From assembly GCF_000382205.1 (NCBI RefSeq), contig NZ_KB907786.1:496001-560000 (forward strand): a stretch of 64,000 nt of DNA, read 5' to 3'. Source of the stretch: Dyadobacter beijingensis DSM 21582. GTDB taxonomy: Bacteria > Bacteroidota > Bacteroidia > Cytophagales > Spirosomataceae. The position numbers were made by a program, and so were the translations under genes. How positions within the stretch are numbered: the first letter of the stretch is position 1; every line of letters begins with the position of its first letter. Shown here one piece after another: positions 36,052 through 45,573 of the stretch. Below the pieces are notes generated by a model, which saw only the letters and a program-made list of their open reading frames with translations, was not told the origin of the DNA and did no database searches.

Positions 36052-37567
36052 ATTCTGTTCGTTCTAAAAGCGTTTTGAGTGTTTCTTTAATGCCGTGCTG
36101 CGAAATCGATTGGAGGTATCGGACAATGGAGGCGTGCGCATCCGGGACTTTGTTGAGGTCGCGGCCCCAGATCGACTGGTCTTTCAGGATCGCCTGCACC
36201 ATGTCGGGCAGCGAAGCCATTTGCCATTTTTGGTAAAAAAACGGCGCGCGCGGGTCCTGGATCGGGTATAACGAGCCGTCGAGCCGGCCAAAATACTGGT
36301 CGCCCTCTTTTTTGACAGCCTTCATGAAATACAGGAATGCGGCCAGGCCAAACGTCATATATTCGGGCAGATAGCCGTTTTTAGCCTCATAATTCAGGTA
36401 GGTAGGGATTACCCGCGAAAGTATCTTAGCTGAAAAATTCTGGTTGATATTGAACCACTTGTGCAGAATATGCGGATTGCGGAAGCGGTCGGCGACCTGC
36501 CGGCTGAATGCCAGCGCCACGTCCGGCCGAACCGCGTACGGAATGGCCCCGGCGATTTCGCTTTCCATCAAATGGGTGATGTAGGCGGAAAAAAAAGGGT
36601 CGTTCATTGCTTCCACCACTGTTTTGAAACCGCACAAATGCGCCAGGCCGCCGCCTAGCGTGTGTGCACCGTTCAGCAGCCGCAGTTTCAGTTCGCGGTA
36701 TTGCTCGATGTCCGGCTCGATGATCAACCCCTCGTCGATGCCGTAAAACGGTATTTTTTTGCGGATACGCTCGTCGCCTTCGATAGCCCACAGGTGGTAA
36801 TGCTCCGTCGTGATCAGCAGCTCGTCCTGGTAACCCAGCGCTTCTTCCAGTTCTTTTAACCGGGCATCCTCGGGTTTACCGGGCACGATGCGGTCGACGA
36901 GCGAGTTGCAGAAGAAATTACACTGCTCGATCCAGTCGATAAATGCACCTTCCAGGCCGTTGCGGTGCGCTAGTTCGAGCACGATCGATTCGAGTTTCTT
37001 GCCGTTTTCGGCGATCAGCTCGGTCGGGATGATCACTACTCCGAAATCGGGATTACCACCGAATGCGACGTAGCGTGCGTACAGGAACGCCAGCAGCTTG
37101 CCGGGAAACGACACGGGCGGCCATTGGTAAATATCGTCCTGCACCAGTTGAATGCCGTTTTCGGTCGTGTTTGAAATCACCAGGCCCACGGCCGGGTTCT
37201 TGGCGAGGTCGAGTACGAGCGACCATTGCGTTTTGGCCGAAAGCACGCGGCTAATGGCCGAGGAAATGATGTTTTCCTCTTTCAATTCACCATCCTGGAT
37301 GCCCCGCGAGCAAATGGTGTAGAGGTTATCCTGCCGTTCGAATGCCTTGGTATCGCCCTGGTCGGTAGATTTCACGACCACGATGCGGCCATTGAAAACA
37401 CCCTGGCGGTTGGCCTTGTCGATAAAATAGTCGGCCAGGCCGCGCAGGAATGCGCCCGTGCCGAATTGCAGCACTTTTTCGGGCAACTGGAAAACGGAAT
37501 CATCGGCCACGACCACGTCGGACTGGTTCCTGAGCTGGCGGAGATTCTCCCGGAATAGATGGCCCAT
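36032..37567 (-). CDS. uxaB: Tagaturonate reductase (altronate oxidoreductase)
   Basis: The protein has 511 residues, the length of UxaB. The mannitol-dehydrogenase-type Rossmann fold has VLQFGTGAFLRGLADYFID at residues 32-50 and KSTDQGD downstream. The C-terminal domain holds the catalytic Lys region in MESEIAGAIPYAVR. It reduces D-tagaturonate to D-altronate with NADH in the saturated galacturonate branch. UxaC and UxaA, the flanking steps, are not in this window. It lies 11 bases after the GH88/105 gene. Confidence 0.92.
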   Translation of the reverse strand: MGHLFRENLRQLRNQSDVVVADDSVFQLPEKVLQFGTGAFLRGLADYFIDKANRQGVFNGRIVVVKSTDQGDTKAFERQDNLYTICSRGIQDGELKEENIISSAISRVLSAKTQWSLVLDLAKNPAVGLVISNTTENGIQLVQDDIYQWPPVSFPGKLLAFLYARYVAFGGNPDFGVVIIPTELIAENGKKLESIVLELAHRNGLEGAFIDWIEQCNFFCNSLVDRIVPGKPEDARLKELEEALGYQDELLITTEHYHLWAIEGDERIRKKIPFYGIDEGLIIEPDIEQYRELKLRLLNGAHTLGGGLAHLCGFKTVVEAMNDPFFSAYITHLMESEIAGAIPYAVRPDVALAFSRQVADRFRNPHILHKWFNINQNFSAKILSRVIPTYLNYEAKNGYLPEYMTFGLAAFLYFMKAVKKEGDQYFGRLDGSLYPIQDPRAPFFYQKWQMASLPDMVQAILKDQSIWGRDLNKVPDAHASIVRYLQSISQHGIKETLKTLLERTEYAFSQP

Positions 37568-37578
37568 AGCGTCGAGAT

Positions 37579-39534
37579 TTACTTATTTACAACCTGTTTC
37601 AACAACCAACCGGCCAGGTCCTTGCCCGCCTCGAAATTCTCGAAGCTGGTGTCGATCCTCCGACCGTCAACATATTCATTATAGAGCCACGGATCGCCCA
37701 CGGCGAATACAGTTCCTTTCCCAACCTTTGAAATACCCAGAATCACATCGCCCTGATCGGTAATGAGCGCCCTGGCGGGTGCCTGCAATGCGAGCGGCGA
37801 AAGCTCTTTGATATAAATTTTGGATGTATGGGGAAAAACGGCTTTTGCGTCGGCCGGTATCATAATGCGGCCCTGCTCGAACTGCGTGCCCTGCACCATA
37901 TTGCGGTTCTTGTTGGTAAACTGAATGCCGAACCGGCCCGCCAGTAGATTGAAATGCGGTATTTCGCAATTGGCCGTGTCGTTGGCCATCAATACGAGCA
38001 CGCCGCCGGCTTTCACCCATTTTTCGATTTCCGTAATGGATTGGTCGTCGATGAAATGCGGCCCGGGCGTTTCTTTTTTCGTGTCGGGGTCGACGATGAT
38101 GTAAACGTCTACACCTTTCAGGCTCGTGGCAGTCGGTGCAGCAGGTATTGAAACCGTTTTAGCGCCCAGCTCACGAAATGTATTTCCCCAAAGCCAGAAT
38201 CCCGAATGCATACGGTCTTCCCAGGTGTAATGAAATTGTTCAGGAGCGCCGGTCAGGTCTTTGCGGGTTTCGTGATTGAAATAGTAATCCAAACCCACTG
38301 TCTTGCCTTTTCCTACGGCATTCTCGGCCGCAATTTCCATTTCAATACTCGCAAAAATGAACGGGCCGATGCCTTTCAGGTCATTTTTGCGGATGGGTTC
38401 GCTGAGGTAATATTCATAGGTGCCGTCGCGGTAGGGCGTGCCGCCAAGGCCACCCACGCTTACCGTTTTATTTAGGCTCAATGCACCGTTCGCTTCTTTT
38501 TCTACGAAATTTTGAAGGATTCCCTGGTAACCTTTCTTCGCATTAGCGGCGAATTTCCCGGGAATGTAACCGAGGCGCGCGCCTTTCGCGAGCGCATATA
38601 CGAACATGCACGAGGCCGATGCTTCAAGGTAATTGCCGGCCCTGCTGCCCTGGTCGATCACCTGGTACCATGCGCCGGACTTCGGGTCCTGGTATTTCAC
38701 CAAAACAGGGGCTAATCGTTGCAGATAGCCGATCAGCTGGGCCCGTCCGGGATGCTGCGCCGGCAGATAATCCAGCACGTCCACCAGCGCAATGGCGTAC
38801 CAGCCAATCGCCCGCGCCCAGAAGCTCGGCGAGCGGCCTGTCTTTTTATCGGCCCATTTCTGCTCGCGTGCCTCGTCGTAGGCGTGGTAAACGAGCCCCG
38901 TCTTCTCATCGACCGCATATTTTTTGATCAATGCAAACTGTTTGACAATGTCGTCGAAATGCTCCTGATGATGGAAAATGGCGCTGTACTCGGCCGCGAA
39001 CGGCTCGCCCATAAACAGGCCGTCGAGCCACATTTGATTGGGATAGCGTTTTTTGTGCCAGTAGCCGCCCTCTTTTGTGCGGGGCTGTTCTTCGAGCTGC
39101 TTCCAGAGCAGGTCGGCGGCTTTCTTGTATTTCTCCTTGTCGGGCTGCGACTGCTGGTACAATGTCAGCAAGGCGCGGCCGGGGGGGATGTTGTCGATAT
39201 TGAACTCGTCGCCGCGATAGGTGCGGATGCTGCCGTCTGGCCGCACGTACTGGTCAATGTCTTTTCTAATGTATTCAAAATACTTGCCTTCACCCGTGCG
39301 GTACCACACTTTCTCGATCGCTTTGAGCATCAGGCCCTGCTCGTAGTCCCATTTGGTGGCCGTGTTTTTGCCTACGAGAATGGAATCCTTGTGGTTTGCG
39401 ATGAACGAATCGGCCATTTGCCGCGAGATGGGCAGCTCCTGCGCGAACGAACAGCTCGCAGCGAAAGAGGCGATCCAGAGCGGTAACTGACGGAAACGGG
39501 GTAGAAAAAGCGCCATCGCGAACGGGTTATACAT
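37579..39534 (-). CDS. GH88/105 unsaturated uronyl hydrolase with extra C-terminal domain
   Basis: The protein has 651 residues from ATG 39534, which overlaps the cupin stop by eight bases; ATG 39516 is an alternative. A signal peptide ends near SCSFAQ. The six-helix-hairpin hydrolase domain (residues 40-430) has QMWLDGLFMGEPF with the catalytic Asp, and ARAIGWYAIALVD. Residues 470-651 form a separate alpha/beta domain (VLVLMANDTANCEIPHFN, GTVFAVGDPWLYNEYV) resembling DUF4350 or amidotransferase-like folds. It cleaves unsaturated galacturonyl or rhamnogalacturonyl oligomers in the periplasm. Confidence 0.9.
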   Translation of the reverse strand: MYNPFAMALFLPRFRQLPLWIASFAASCSFAQELPISRQMADSFIANHKDSILVGKNTATKWDYEQGLMLKAIEKVWYRTGEGKYFEYIRKDIDQYVRPDGSIRTYRGDEFNIDNIPPGRALLTLYQQSQPDKEKYKKAADLLWKQLEEQPRTKEGGYWHKKRYPNQMWLDGLFMGEPFAAEYSAIFHHQEHFDDIVKQFALIKKYAVDEKTGLVYHAYDEAREQKWADKKTGRSPSFWARAIGWYAIALVDVLDYLPAQHPGRAQLIGYLQRLAPVLVKYQDPKSGAWYQVIDQGSRAGNYLEASASCMFVYALAKGARLGYIPGKFAANAKKGYQGILQNFVEKEANGALSLNKTVSVGGLGGTPYRDGTYEYYLSEPIRKNDLKGIGPFIFASIEMEIAAENAVGKGKTVGLDYYFNHETRKDLTGAPEQFHYTWEDRMHSGFWLWGNTFRELGAKTVSIPAAPTATSLKGVDVYIIVDPDTKKETPGPHFIDDQSITEIEKWVKAGGVLVLMANDTANCEIPHFNLLAGRFGIQFTNKNRNMVQGTQFEQGRIMIPADAKAVFPHTSKIYIKELSPLALQAPARALITDQGDVILGISKVGKGTVFAVGDPWLYNEYVDGRRIDTSFENFEAGKDLAGWLLKQVVNK

Positions 39535-39886
39535 TGGAAATACTGACAAAATCCTCCCGCATCGGGGTGAAAATATCGACCAGCATTCCGGCCGACAGGC
39601 AGAGCGCGCCATGCACGACGTGCGGCGGGATGTAATACACGTCACCCTGCCGCAAAACCTGTTTCCGCCCGCCGATCGTTATCTCGAACTCGCCGCTTTC
39701 GACATAGCTCATTTGCGTGTGAAAATGGCTGTGCAGTGTCCCGATCCCGCCTTTTTCAAATGCTACTTTCACGAGCATCAGGTTGTCGTCGTAAGCCATA
39801 ATCTTCCGTTTCAGGCCTCCTCCGAGGTCTTCCCACACGATTTCACCGTCTTCGACAAACTCTTTTCCTTTTAGTAGCTCCATCAT
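39527..39886 (-). CDS. Cupin-domain protein of the pectin operon
   Basis: The protein has 119 residues forming a single cupin barrel. Motif 1 is GIGTLHSHFHTQMSYVESGEFE, split here by conserved Gly and His, and motif 2 is DVYYIPPHVVHGA. The His/His/Glu/His metal set is intact. Small cupins of this kind (KdgF-like) speed ring opening of 4,5-unsaturated uronates before KduI, which fits its position exactly. It overlaps kduI by four bases (ATGA) and the hydrolase gene by eight. Confidence 0.87.
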   Translation of the reverse strand: MMELLKGKEFVEDGEIVWEDLGGGLKRKIMAYDDNLMLVKVAFEKGGIGTLHSHFHTQMSYVESGEFEITIGGRKQVLRQGDVYYIPPHVVHGALCLSAGMLVDIFTPMREDFVSISNV

Positions 39887-40713
39887 CTCAGTTCGCCGAT
39901 CTGTACCGGGTCCATGTCTGTATAATCCTTGTTTTCACCGGCCATTCCCCAAATGAACGCGTAGTTGGACGTCCCGCAGCCTGAATGCACCGACCACGGC
40001 GGCGAAATCACGGCCTGCCGGTTGGCTACCCATAGATGACGCGTTTCGGAAGGTTCTCCCATTAAATGCAGTACGCGTTGATTTTCAGGTACATCAAAAT
40101 AACAGTAAGCTTCCATGCGGCGATCGTGGACGTGGGAAGGCATGGTATTCCAGACGCTGCCCGTTTGCAGTACCGTGAGGCCCATCACGAGCTGGCAGCT
40201 CTGGATGCCGTCGAGGTGAATGTATTTGTAAATCGTACGGTGGTTCGAGGTTTCCATGCTGCCCACGGTCGCCGGCGTGGCGTCTTCCTTGGTAAACAGC
40301 CGCGTCGGGTGCGTCTGGTGCGCGGGCGATGAGAGCAGGTAGTAGGCGGCCGGTTCTGCCGGGTTTTTACTGCTCAAAAGTACCTCTTTCGTGCCCTTGC
40401 CGATATACACGCAGCCTAACTTGGAAATCGGGTAGTGCGTGCCGTCGGCGATCACTTCGCCGTCGCCGCCGATATTGATAATGCCTATTTCACGTCTTTC
40501 GAGGAAATAGGACGCTTTCAGCGCGTCGAATGACGGTATCGTAAGCGGGGTGGCCAGCGGAATGGCACCGCCGATGATGACGCGGTCGTAATGACTGTAC
40601 ACGAAATGGATCTCGCCATCCCGGAAAATATCTTTTACCAGAAAATTGTCGCGCAGGGTCTGGGTGTCCATTTGCGAAACTTCTTTCCGGCTGCTTTCAA
40701 ATCTGATCTGCAT
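39883..40713 (-). CDS. kduI: 5-keto-4-deoxyuronate isomerase (4-deoxy-L-threo-5-hexosulose-uronate ketol-isomerase)
   Basis: The protein has 276 residues, as in E. coli KduI. The zinc-binding cupin segment is MPSHVHDRRMEAYCYFDV, with supporting blocks NFLVKDIFRDGEIHFVYSHY and SPPWSVHSGCGTSNYAFIWG. It converts 4-deoxy-5-ketouronate into 3-deoxy-D-glycero-2,5-hexodiulosonate, the substrate of KduD encoded upstream. It sits 43 bases after kduD and overlaps the cupin gene, so it is tightly coupled in the pectin operon. Confidence 0.95.
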   Translation of the reverse strand: MQIRFESSRKEVSQMDTQTLRDNFLVKDIFRDGEIHFVYSHYDRVIIGGAIPLATPLTIPSFDALKASYFLERREIGIINIGGDGEVIADGTHYPISKLGCVYIGKGTKEVLLSSKNPAEPAAYYLLSSPAHQTHPTRLFTKEDATPATVGSMETSNHRTIYKYIHLDGIQSCQLVMGLTVLQTGSVWNTMPSHVHDRRMEAYCYFDVPENQRVLHLMGEPSETRHLWVANRQAVISPPWSVHSGCGTSNYAFIWGMAGENKDYTDMDPVQIGELR

Positions 40714-40756
40714 TTGCGGCTGCTATTAAAGGTCTTTTGGTTAAAAAAATGATTGA

Positions 40757-41527
40757 CTACCGGCCCATCCATCCGCCGTCGACGGTGAGAATGGTCCCGT
40801 GCACGTACGAGGCCGCGTCCGAGGCGAGGAACAATGCAGGCCCTTTGAAATCCTCCGGCAAGCCCCAGCGCCCGGCCGGGATGCGGTCGAGGATGGACCT
40901 GCTGCGAACGGGGTCATTGCGCAACGCTTCGGTATTGTCGGTATTGATATATCCAGGCGCTATCGCGTTCACATTCACGCCTTTACCGGCCCATTCGTTG
41001 GCCAATGCTTTCACGAGGCCGCCGATAGCGCTTTTGGAAGCCGTGTAGCCAGGCACATTAATGCCCCCCTGAAATGTGAGCAGCGAAGCAGTGAAAATGA
41101 TCTTGCCCGATCCGCGGGCGATCATGTCCCTGCCCAGCTCGCGGGCGAGGATGTAAGGTGCGTCGAGATTGATATTCAGTACTTTGTCCCAATATTCGTC
41201 CGGGTGTTCGGCGGCGGGCTGGCGCAGGATAATGCCCGCGTTATTAATCAGAATGTCGATGACGGGATGTGCCTTTTTGACCGCTGCTATAAATTGATAC
41301 AGGCTTTCGCGGTTGCCGAGGTCGGCGCGGTAGGGGAAAAACTTCCTTCCTGCATTCAAAACGGCGCTTTCGGTTTCGTTTCCTTCCTGGAATTCGGACG
41401 ATGCCACACCTATGATATCGGCACCCGCTTCTGCCAGCGCTTCGGCCATCGCCTTCCCGATGCCGCGGTTGCAGCCGGTCACTAATGCAGTTTTTCCGGT
41501 AAGGTCAAATAAATTAACGGTATTCAT
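40757..41527 (-). CDS. kduD: 2-keto-3-deoxygluconate oxidoreductase (KduD)
   Basis: The protein has 256 residues. SDR motifs: VTGCNRGIGKAMAEAL (cofactor site), NNAGIILRQPAAEH, and YTASKSAIGGLVKALANE (Tyr and Lys). The block RQPAAEHPDEYWDKVLNIN is characteristic of KduD. It reduces 2,5-diketo-3-deoxygluconate to 2-keto-3-deoxygluconate. It is the first gene of the leftward pectin operon, starting across a 266-base regulatory gap from the LacI-family gene. KDG kinase and aldolase are not encoded here. Confidence 0.94.
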   Translation of the reverse strand: MNTVNLFDLTGKTALVTGCNRGIGKAMAEALAEAGADIIGVASSEFQEGNETESAVLNAGRKFFPYRADLGNRESLYQFIAAVKKAHPVIDILINNAGIILRQPAAEHPDEYWDKVLNINLDAPYILARELGRDMIARGSGKIIFTASLLTFQGGINVPGYTASKSAIGGLVKALANEWAGKGVNVNAIAPGYINTDNTEALRNDPVRSRSILDRIPAGRWGLPEDFKGPALFLASDAASYVHGTILTVDGGWMGR

Positions 41528-41660
41528 TAATGGGTTTTATGATTTGTCTTTTTCGGGGTATCCGATAAATTTAGCGTCGGGTGTTAATAGACCTCACCCG
41601 AACGATGTTAGACTGAATAATCAGAAAAATCAAATAACGAATTGTCTTTTTTTGTGCAAT

Positions 41661-41674
41661 CGTTATCGGGAACG
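41661..41674. promoter_or_regulatory. Candidate LacI-family operator in the pectin divergent promoter region
   Basis: CGTTATCGGGAACG is an imperfect palindrome (CGTT..CG..AACG) around a central CpG, the style of LacI/GalR operators. It lies in the 266-base gap between kduD and the LacI-family gene, where control of both is expected. The rest of this gap shows no other strong structure. Confidence 0.35.
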
Positions 41675-41793
41675 TTGTCAGTTGAGCCGGATAGATGTAA
41701 CTTTTAAGATAAAATAGCAGTCCGGCGAGTTGTTGTCATGTGCGGTAAGATATTTTTATACAAATAATAAGTTGGAATAAACCAATTTTTCCA

Positions 41794-42828
41794 TTGGAAA
41801 CCATCACCATTAAGGATATTGCCAAGGCACTGAACCTGTCGACTTCGACGGTCTCACGTGCATTAAGGAATAGCTACGAGATTAACCCGGAGACTAAAAA
41901 ACTGGTCATGGAGTACGCCGAGCGGATGAATTACCGGCCTAACCCCATCGCGCTCAGCCTGAAAGACAGTAAAAGCAAGTCGATAGGCGTCATCATCCCC
42001 GAAATCGCGAACCATTTCTTTTCCCAGCTCATCAACGGGATCGAATCCATTGCCTACAACCTGGGTTACCATGTCGTGATTTTCCAAAGTCACGATTCTT
42101 ACGAACGCGAGGTGGCGAATACCAACTACTTGGTTTCCAGGCGTGTGGATGGTTTGCTCGTGTCGCTGGCGAGCCTCACGACCAATCTTGTACATTTTCA
42201 GGAACTGATGGAAAAAGGGCTCCCGATCGTGTTTCTCGACCGCGTACCAAACGATATTGAGACGCATAAGGTCGTAGCCGATAATTTTACGGGAAGCTAC
42301 GAGGCCACCGAACATTTGATCCTTTCGGGACGGAAACGCATTGCGCATTTGACCAGCCCGATTTATTTGTCCATCACCACCGAGCGGTTGGCGGGCTATA
42401 AAAAGGCACTGGAAGATTATGGCATTCCATTTGACGAATCTTATGTCAAGTATTGTTTGTACGGGGGCAAAATAGAGGCGGAAAATGAAGCGGCGATCGA
42501 GGAAATGCTGAACCTGCCCGAGCCGCCCGATGCGATTTTCACCGCCAGCGACCGCCTTACAACGGGCTGTATGTCGGTGCTGCAACGGAAGGGTGTCCGG
42601 GTGCCCGACGAGATCGCGATCGTCGGGTTTACCAATATCAGCGTGGCGAACCTGCTCAATCCGCCGCTGACGACGGTGATGCAGCCTGCCATGGAAATGG
42701 GCCAGCAGGCGGTGGAATTGTTGATCAGGCTTATTGAACATCCGCAAAAAACCGACCAGTTTGAGACACGCTCGCTCAAAACGGCATTGACAATCCGGGA
42801 ATCGTCTGTCGGAAAAACCGTAGTTTAG
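41794..42828 (+). CDS. LacI-family transcriptional regulator of the pectin locus
   Basis: The protein has 344 residues. It starts at TTG 41794: no ATG exists in frame before the upstream stop at 41746, and the alignment ETITIKDIAKALNLSTSTVS begins exactly where LacI proteins begin. A helix-turn-helix (residues 5-25) and hinge helix (NYRPNPIALSLKDSKS) precede a periplasmic-binding-type ligand domain (GVIIPEIANHFFSQLINGIE). It probably represses or activates the divergent kduD operon in response to a uronate intermediate such as KDG, by analogy. Confidence 0.92.
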   Translation: METITIKDIAKALNLSTSTVSRALRNSYEINPETKKLVMEYAERMNYRPNPIALSLKDSKSKSIGVIIPEIANHFFSQLINGIESIAYNLGYHVVIFQSHDSYEREVANTNYLVSRRVDGLLVSLASLTTNLVHFQELMEKGLPIVFLDRVPNDIETHKVVADNFTGSYEATEHLILSGRKRIAHLTSPIYLSITTERLAGYKKALEDYGIPFDESYVKYCLYGGKIEAENEAAIEEMLNLPEPPDAIFTASDRLTTGCMSVLQRKGVRVPDEIAIVGFTNISVANLLNPPLTTVMQPAMEMGQQAVELLIRLIEHPQKTDQFETRSLKTALTIRESSVGKTVV

Positions 42829-42847
42829 CGGAAAAACCGCATTACGG

Positions 42848-43339
42848 ATGATCAGCCTGCGCATCGATGGAGCATTGTTCAATTACAGGGTAGCCGGGGT
42901 GGCTGTCCTGAATGGCAAAGTGCTGCTGCACAAAACACCTTCGGACAACTTCTGGACGCTTCCCGGCGGCCGCGCCGAGCTTTTTGAATTCTCCAAAGAT
43001 ACATTACAGCGCGAAATGCGCGAGGAAACCGGGCTGAATGCCGAGGCGGGCGAAATGCTTTGGGTTTCGGAGAATTTCTTTTCGTACGATGGCGACAAGT
43101 ACCACGAGATTGGATTCTATTTTTCCATGCAGATCCACGACCTGCCGCATCAGGAGGATTTCCTGGGTTCGGAAGGGCAGGACGAGTTGCTTTTCCATTG
43201 GCACGATGTGGCCGATTTGCATTCCATAGCGGTTTATCCGGCATTCCTCACCGAAGCATTAGCCAAAAGTCCACTGGAAAAAGGGCATTACAACTCCGGC
43301 TATACCGATCTCGACGCAGGAAACCCTATTCCGTCATAA
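42848..43339 (+). CDS. NUDIX hydrolase
   Basis: The protein has 163 residues. The NUDIX box is complete: GGRAELFEFSKDTLQREMRE continues into ETGL, giving G-x5-E-x7-REUxEExGU at residues 40-62. It hydrolyses a nucleoside diphosphate linked to another group, with unknown substrate. It follows the LacI-family gene by 19 bases, so it may be cotranscribed, and its last 14 bases overlap the end of the convergent GH31 gene. Confidence 0.92.
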   Translation: MISLRIDGALFNYRVAGVAVLNGKVLLHKTPSDNFWTLPGGRAELFEFSKDTLQREMREETGLNAEAGEMLWVSENFFSYDGDKYHEIGFYFSMQIHDLPHQEDFLGSEGQDELLFHWHDVADLHSIAVYPAFLTEALAKSPLEKGHYNSGYTDLDAGNPIPS

Positions 43340-45467
43340 ATCGCCACGTGACGTTGCCGACCGAGTTGGGTTTGCCGTTTTCGGGTGCGGAAATGCTGCC
43401 TTTCAGGCGGCCGCCTGCTCGCTCCACATGGATGGTACGCCATGCAAAAGCACCTTTCTCGTAGGCAAAAGTTTCGCCGTCGTCGTCGTAAAGCCGATAG
43501 CTGCCGTTCTTTTGACCATAATGCCGGATTTCAATGTCGGTTTTCTGCCCCGCGCGTGGCGCGTGCAGGCTGGCAGGCATCATGGGGATAATGCCCCCGT
43601 CTTTGACGAACACGGGAATGCGGTCCATACCGGGCGTAATCGTGATCACCTCGCCATCGCCTGCGAGCTTGCCGGTGTAGAAATCGTACCATTTTCCTTT
43701 CGGAAGAATGACTTTGCGGGTGGTTTGGCCGGTGAAAAGCGGCGCTACCAGCAGGTATTCGCCGGCCATATACTGGTCTTTCACTTCGCGTGTGACAGCT
43801 TCTTCGTAAGGATTGTCTTGCAGGTTGGTGGGCGTTTTTTCTTTCCGGACATTCATTCCAAAACCTTCTTCCAGGCTCATCCCGCGGAAAGGCGGCGTGC
43901 CGTTGTAATGGTATTTGGCAAATTCGGTGTACCAGTAGGGCATCATTTGCATGCGCAGCTCTGCTAATGCCTTGATTTGCGGCGCTACTTCGGGAAATGT
44001 CCACGGCTGCATGCTGCTCGACCAGGCGTTGATCATCGCCATCGGCGAGAAACATACCGTCTGGAATCGGCGGAGCCATTCTTCGGCGGTTTTGGAGGCG
44101 CGTACTTCGGGTGTCCAGAGCACGCCGGTGTAGCCGCTGTTGATAAGCGCGGTAATGAAGTCTTCGTGGCTGTAATTGTCGTTGTAAATCACGTAGGGGA
44201 ACGGAGCCCCGCCCGCATTGGAGGCACGCACGAGGCCGTAGGTGCGCATGTTGTTGCGGCGGAACATGTCGAAGCTGTGTTTTTGGACCAGCAGGCCATA
44301 GGTCTGGCGGATCTGCTCGGACGAATGGCCGGACGGGAATGTCGCCACATCGGGCCAGAGGTAGGAGTCGAAGCCGTCCACCTCGTCGATCTTATAGCCG
44401 CTGACACCGATTCTGACATGCTCTTTTTCAAACTGGTCAAACAAAATTTTGCGCGCCTGGGGCATCGACAGGTCGGGTACAATGCCGTTCCAAACCGTGT
44501 GCGTGCCGGTATAGGGAGCTATGTTTTTGTAAATGGCGGCATCGGGCGATACATACGGGTTCGTCCAGAGGTTGATTTTGACGCCCATTTGGTCCATTTC
44601 CTTTACAAACCGCGCCGGATCGGGGAAGCGCGTGCGGTCCCATTCGAATGTACAGGGGTAGGATTTGCTTTGCCAGCCGGGTTCGAGGCCGATAAAATCC
44701 AGCGGGTAACCTTTCTCTTCGAATGCTTTGGCTTCCTGTTTGACCTGCTCGTCGGTGTAGAGCCTGTGGACGCGCTGCGTGAAGCCGAGCCCCCAGCGTG
44801 GCGGCAGGCAGCCCCCGCCGCTCATCAGATTGAAACGCTCGATCGCATTGACCGGTTTCGGGCCTGCAAAAACGTAGATTTCAATGCCTTCGGCCGGTAT
44901 CAGCATTTCCACCGCGTCGGAATAGGGGTGCGCTTCCCAGTTCTTATCGGTGTTGCGGTCCATGACTTTGGGCGGATTTTTAGCATCTTTCCGCACACCT
45001 GAGCCTGCATACACATCAATGTATTTCGCAGAATTGACGAACACACCATAACCGAGCGATGACACGTAAAACGGCACCGGTGCGTGCGTGCGGCCATTGT
45101 CCGACTTGCCGTAATGGTCGGCGTGGAGCTGCATAATGCGGCCTCGCTGGTGGATCGTCTGGAAATTCAGTCCGAAGCCGTACAGCTGTTCATCGCGTTG
45201 CAGCGGCAGGCGTACATATGATTTCCCATTGTTCAACTGACATGTAATGGCGGTTTGATCCAGCGGAAAGTCCTGTTTGGGCAGCCTGGCGAGTGCCGGC
45301 GAGGCGGTCGCTTCCGCGGCTTTGAGCAAATCGTAGGCATCGGGCTTGCCTGCCGTACCCTTCCAAATGCCCGGGTGGATCTCTTTCCAGGTGATAATCT
45401 GCCCGAAAAGAAGGGCAGGTATGGAGCTTAAAATCAGGATTGAAAGAACGTGACAGAGGTAGCGCAT
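43326..45467 (-). CDS. Glycoside hydrolase family 31 (alpha-glucosidase/alpha-xylosidase type)
   Basis: The protein has 713 residues from ATG 45467 with a signal peptide ending at PALLFGQ. It has an N-terminal beta-sandwich (residues 30-220), a TIM barrel and C-terminal beta domains, the GH31 layout. FIGLEPGWQSKSYP and GYKIDEVDGFDSYLWPD carry the barrel residues, the latter with the probable Asp nucleophile; GYTGVLWTPEVRASK is near the acid/base. It should release alpha-linked glucose or xylose in the periplasm. It stands alone, divergent from the redoxin gene. Confidence 0.9.
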   Translation of the reverse strand: MRYLCHVLSILILSSIPALLFGQIITWKEIHPGIWKGTAGKPDAYDLLKAAEATASPALARLPKQDFPLDQTAITCQLNNGKSYVRLPLQRDEQLYGFGLNFQTIHQRGRIMQLHADHYGKSDNGRTHAPVPFYVSSLGYGVFVNSAKYIDVYAGSGVRKDAKNPPKVMDRNTDKNWEAHPYSDAVEMLIPAEGIEIYVFAGPKPVNAIERFNLMSGGGCLPPRWGLGFTQRVHRLYTDEQVKQEAKAFEEKGYPLDFIGLEPGWQSKSYPCTFEWDRTRFPDPARFVKEMDQMGVKINLWTNPYVSPDAAIYKNIAPYTGTHTVWNGIVPDLSMPQARKILFDQFEKEHVRIGVSGYKIDEVDGFDSYLWPDVATFPSGHSSEQIRQTYGLLVQKHSFDMFRRNNMRTYGLVRASNAGGAPFPYVIYNDNYSHEDFITALINSGYTGVLWTPEVRASKTAEEWLRRFQTVCFSPMAMINAWSSSMQPWTFPEVAPQIKALAELRMQMMPYWYTEFAKYHYNGTPPFRGMSLEEGFGMNVRKEKTPTNLQDNPYEEAVTREVKDQYMAGEYLLVAPLFTGQTTRKVILPKGKWYDFYTGKLAGDGEVITITPGMDRIPVFVKDGGIIPMMPASLHAPRAGQKTDIEIRHYGQKNGSYRLYDDDGETFAYEKGAFAWRTIHVERAGGRLKGSISAPENGKPNSVGNVTWRFMTE

Positions 45468-45573
45468 GGCGGATAATAGCTCGTAAATCAATACTATAAG
45501 GCTGGAATGCGGTTTTATACTAAATGCAGATGGTGGTAAAATAAGTCTATTAAATTTGTAGGATAAATAGATT

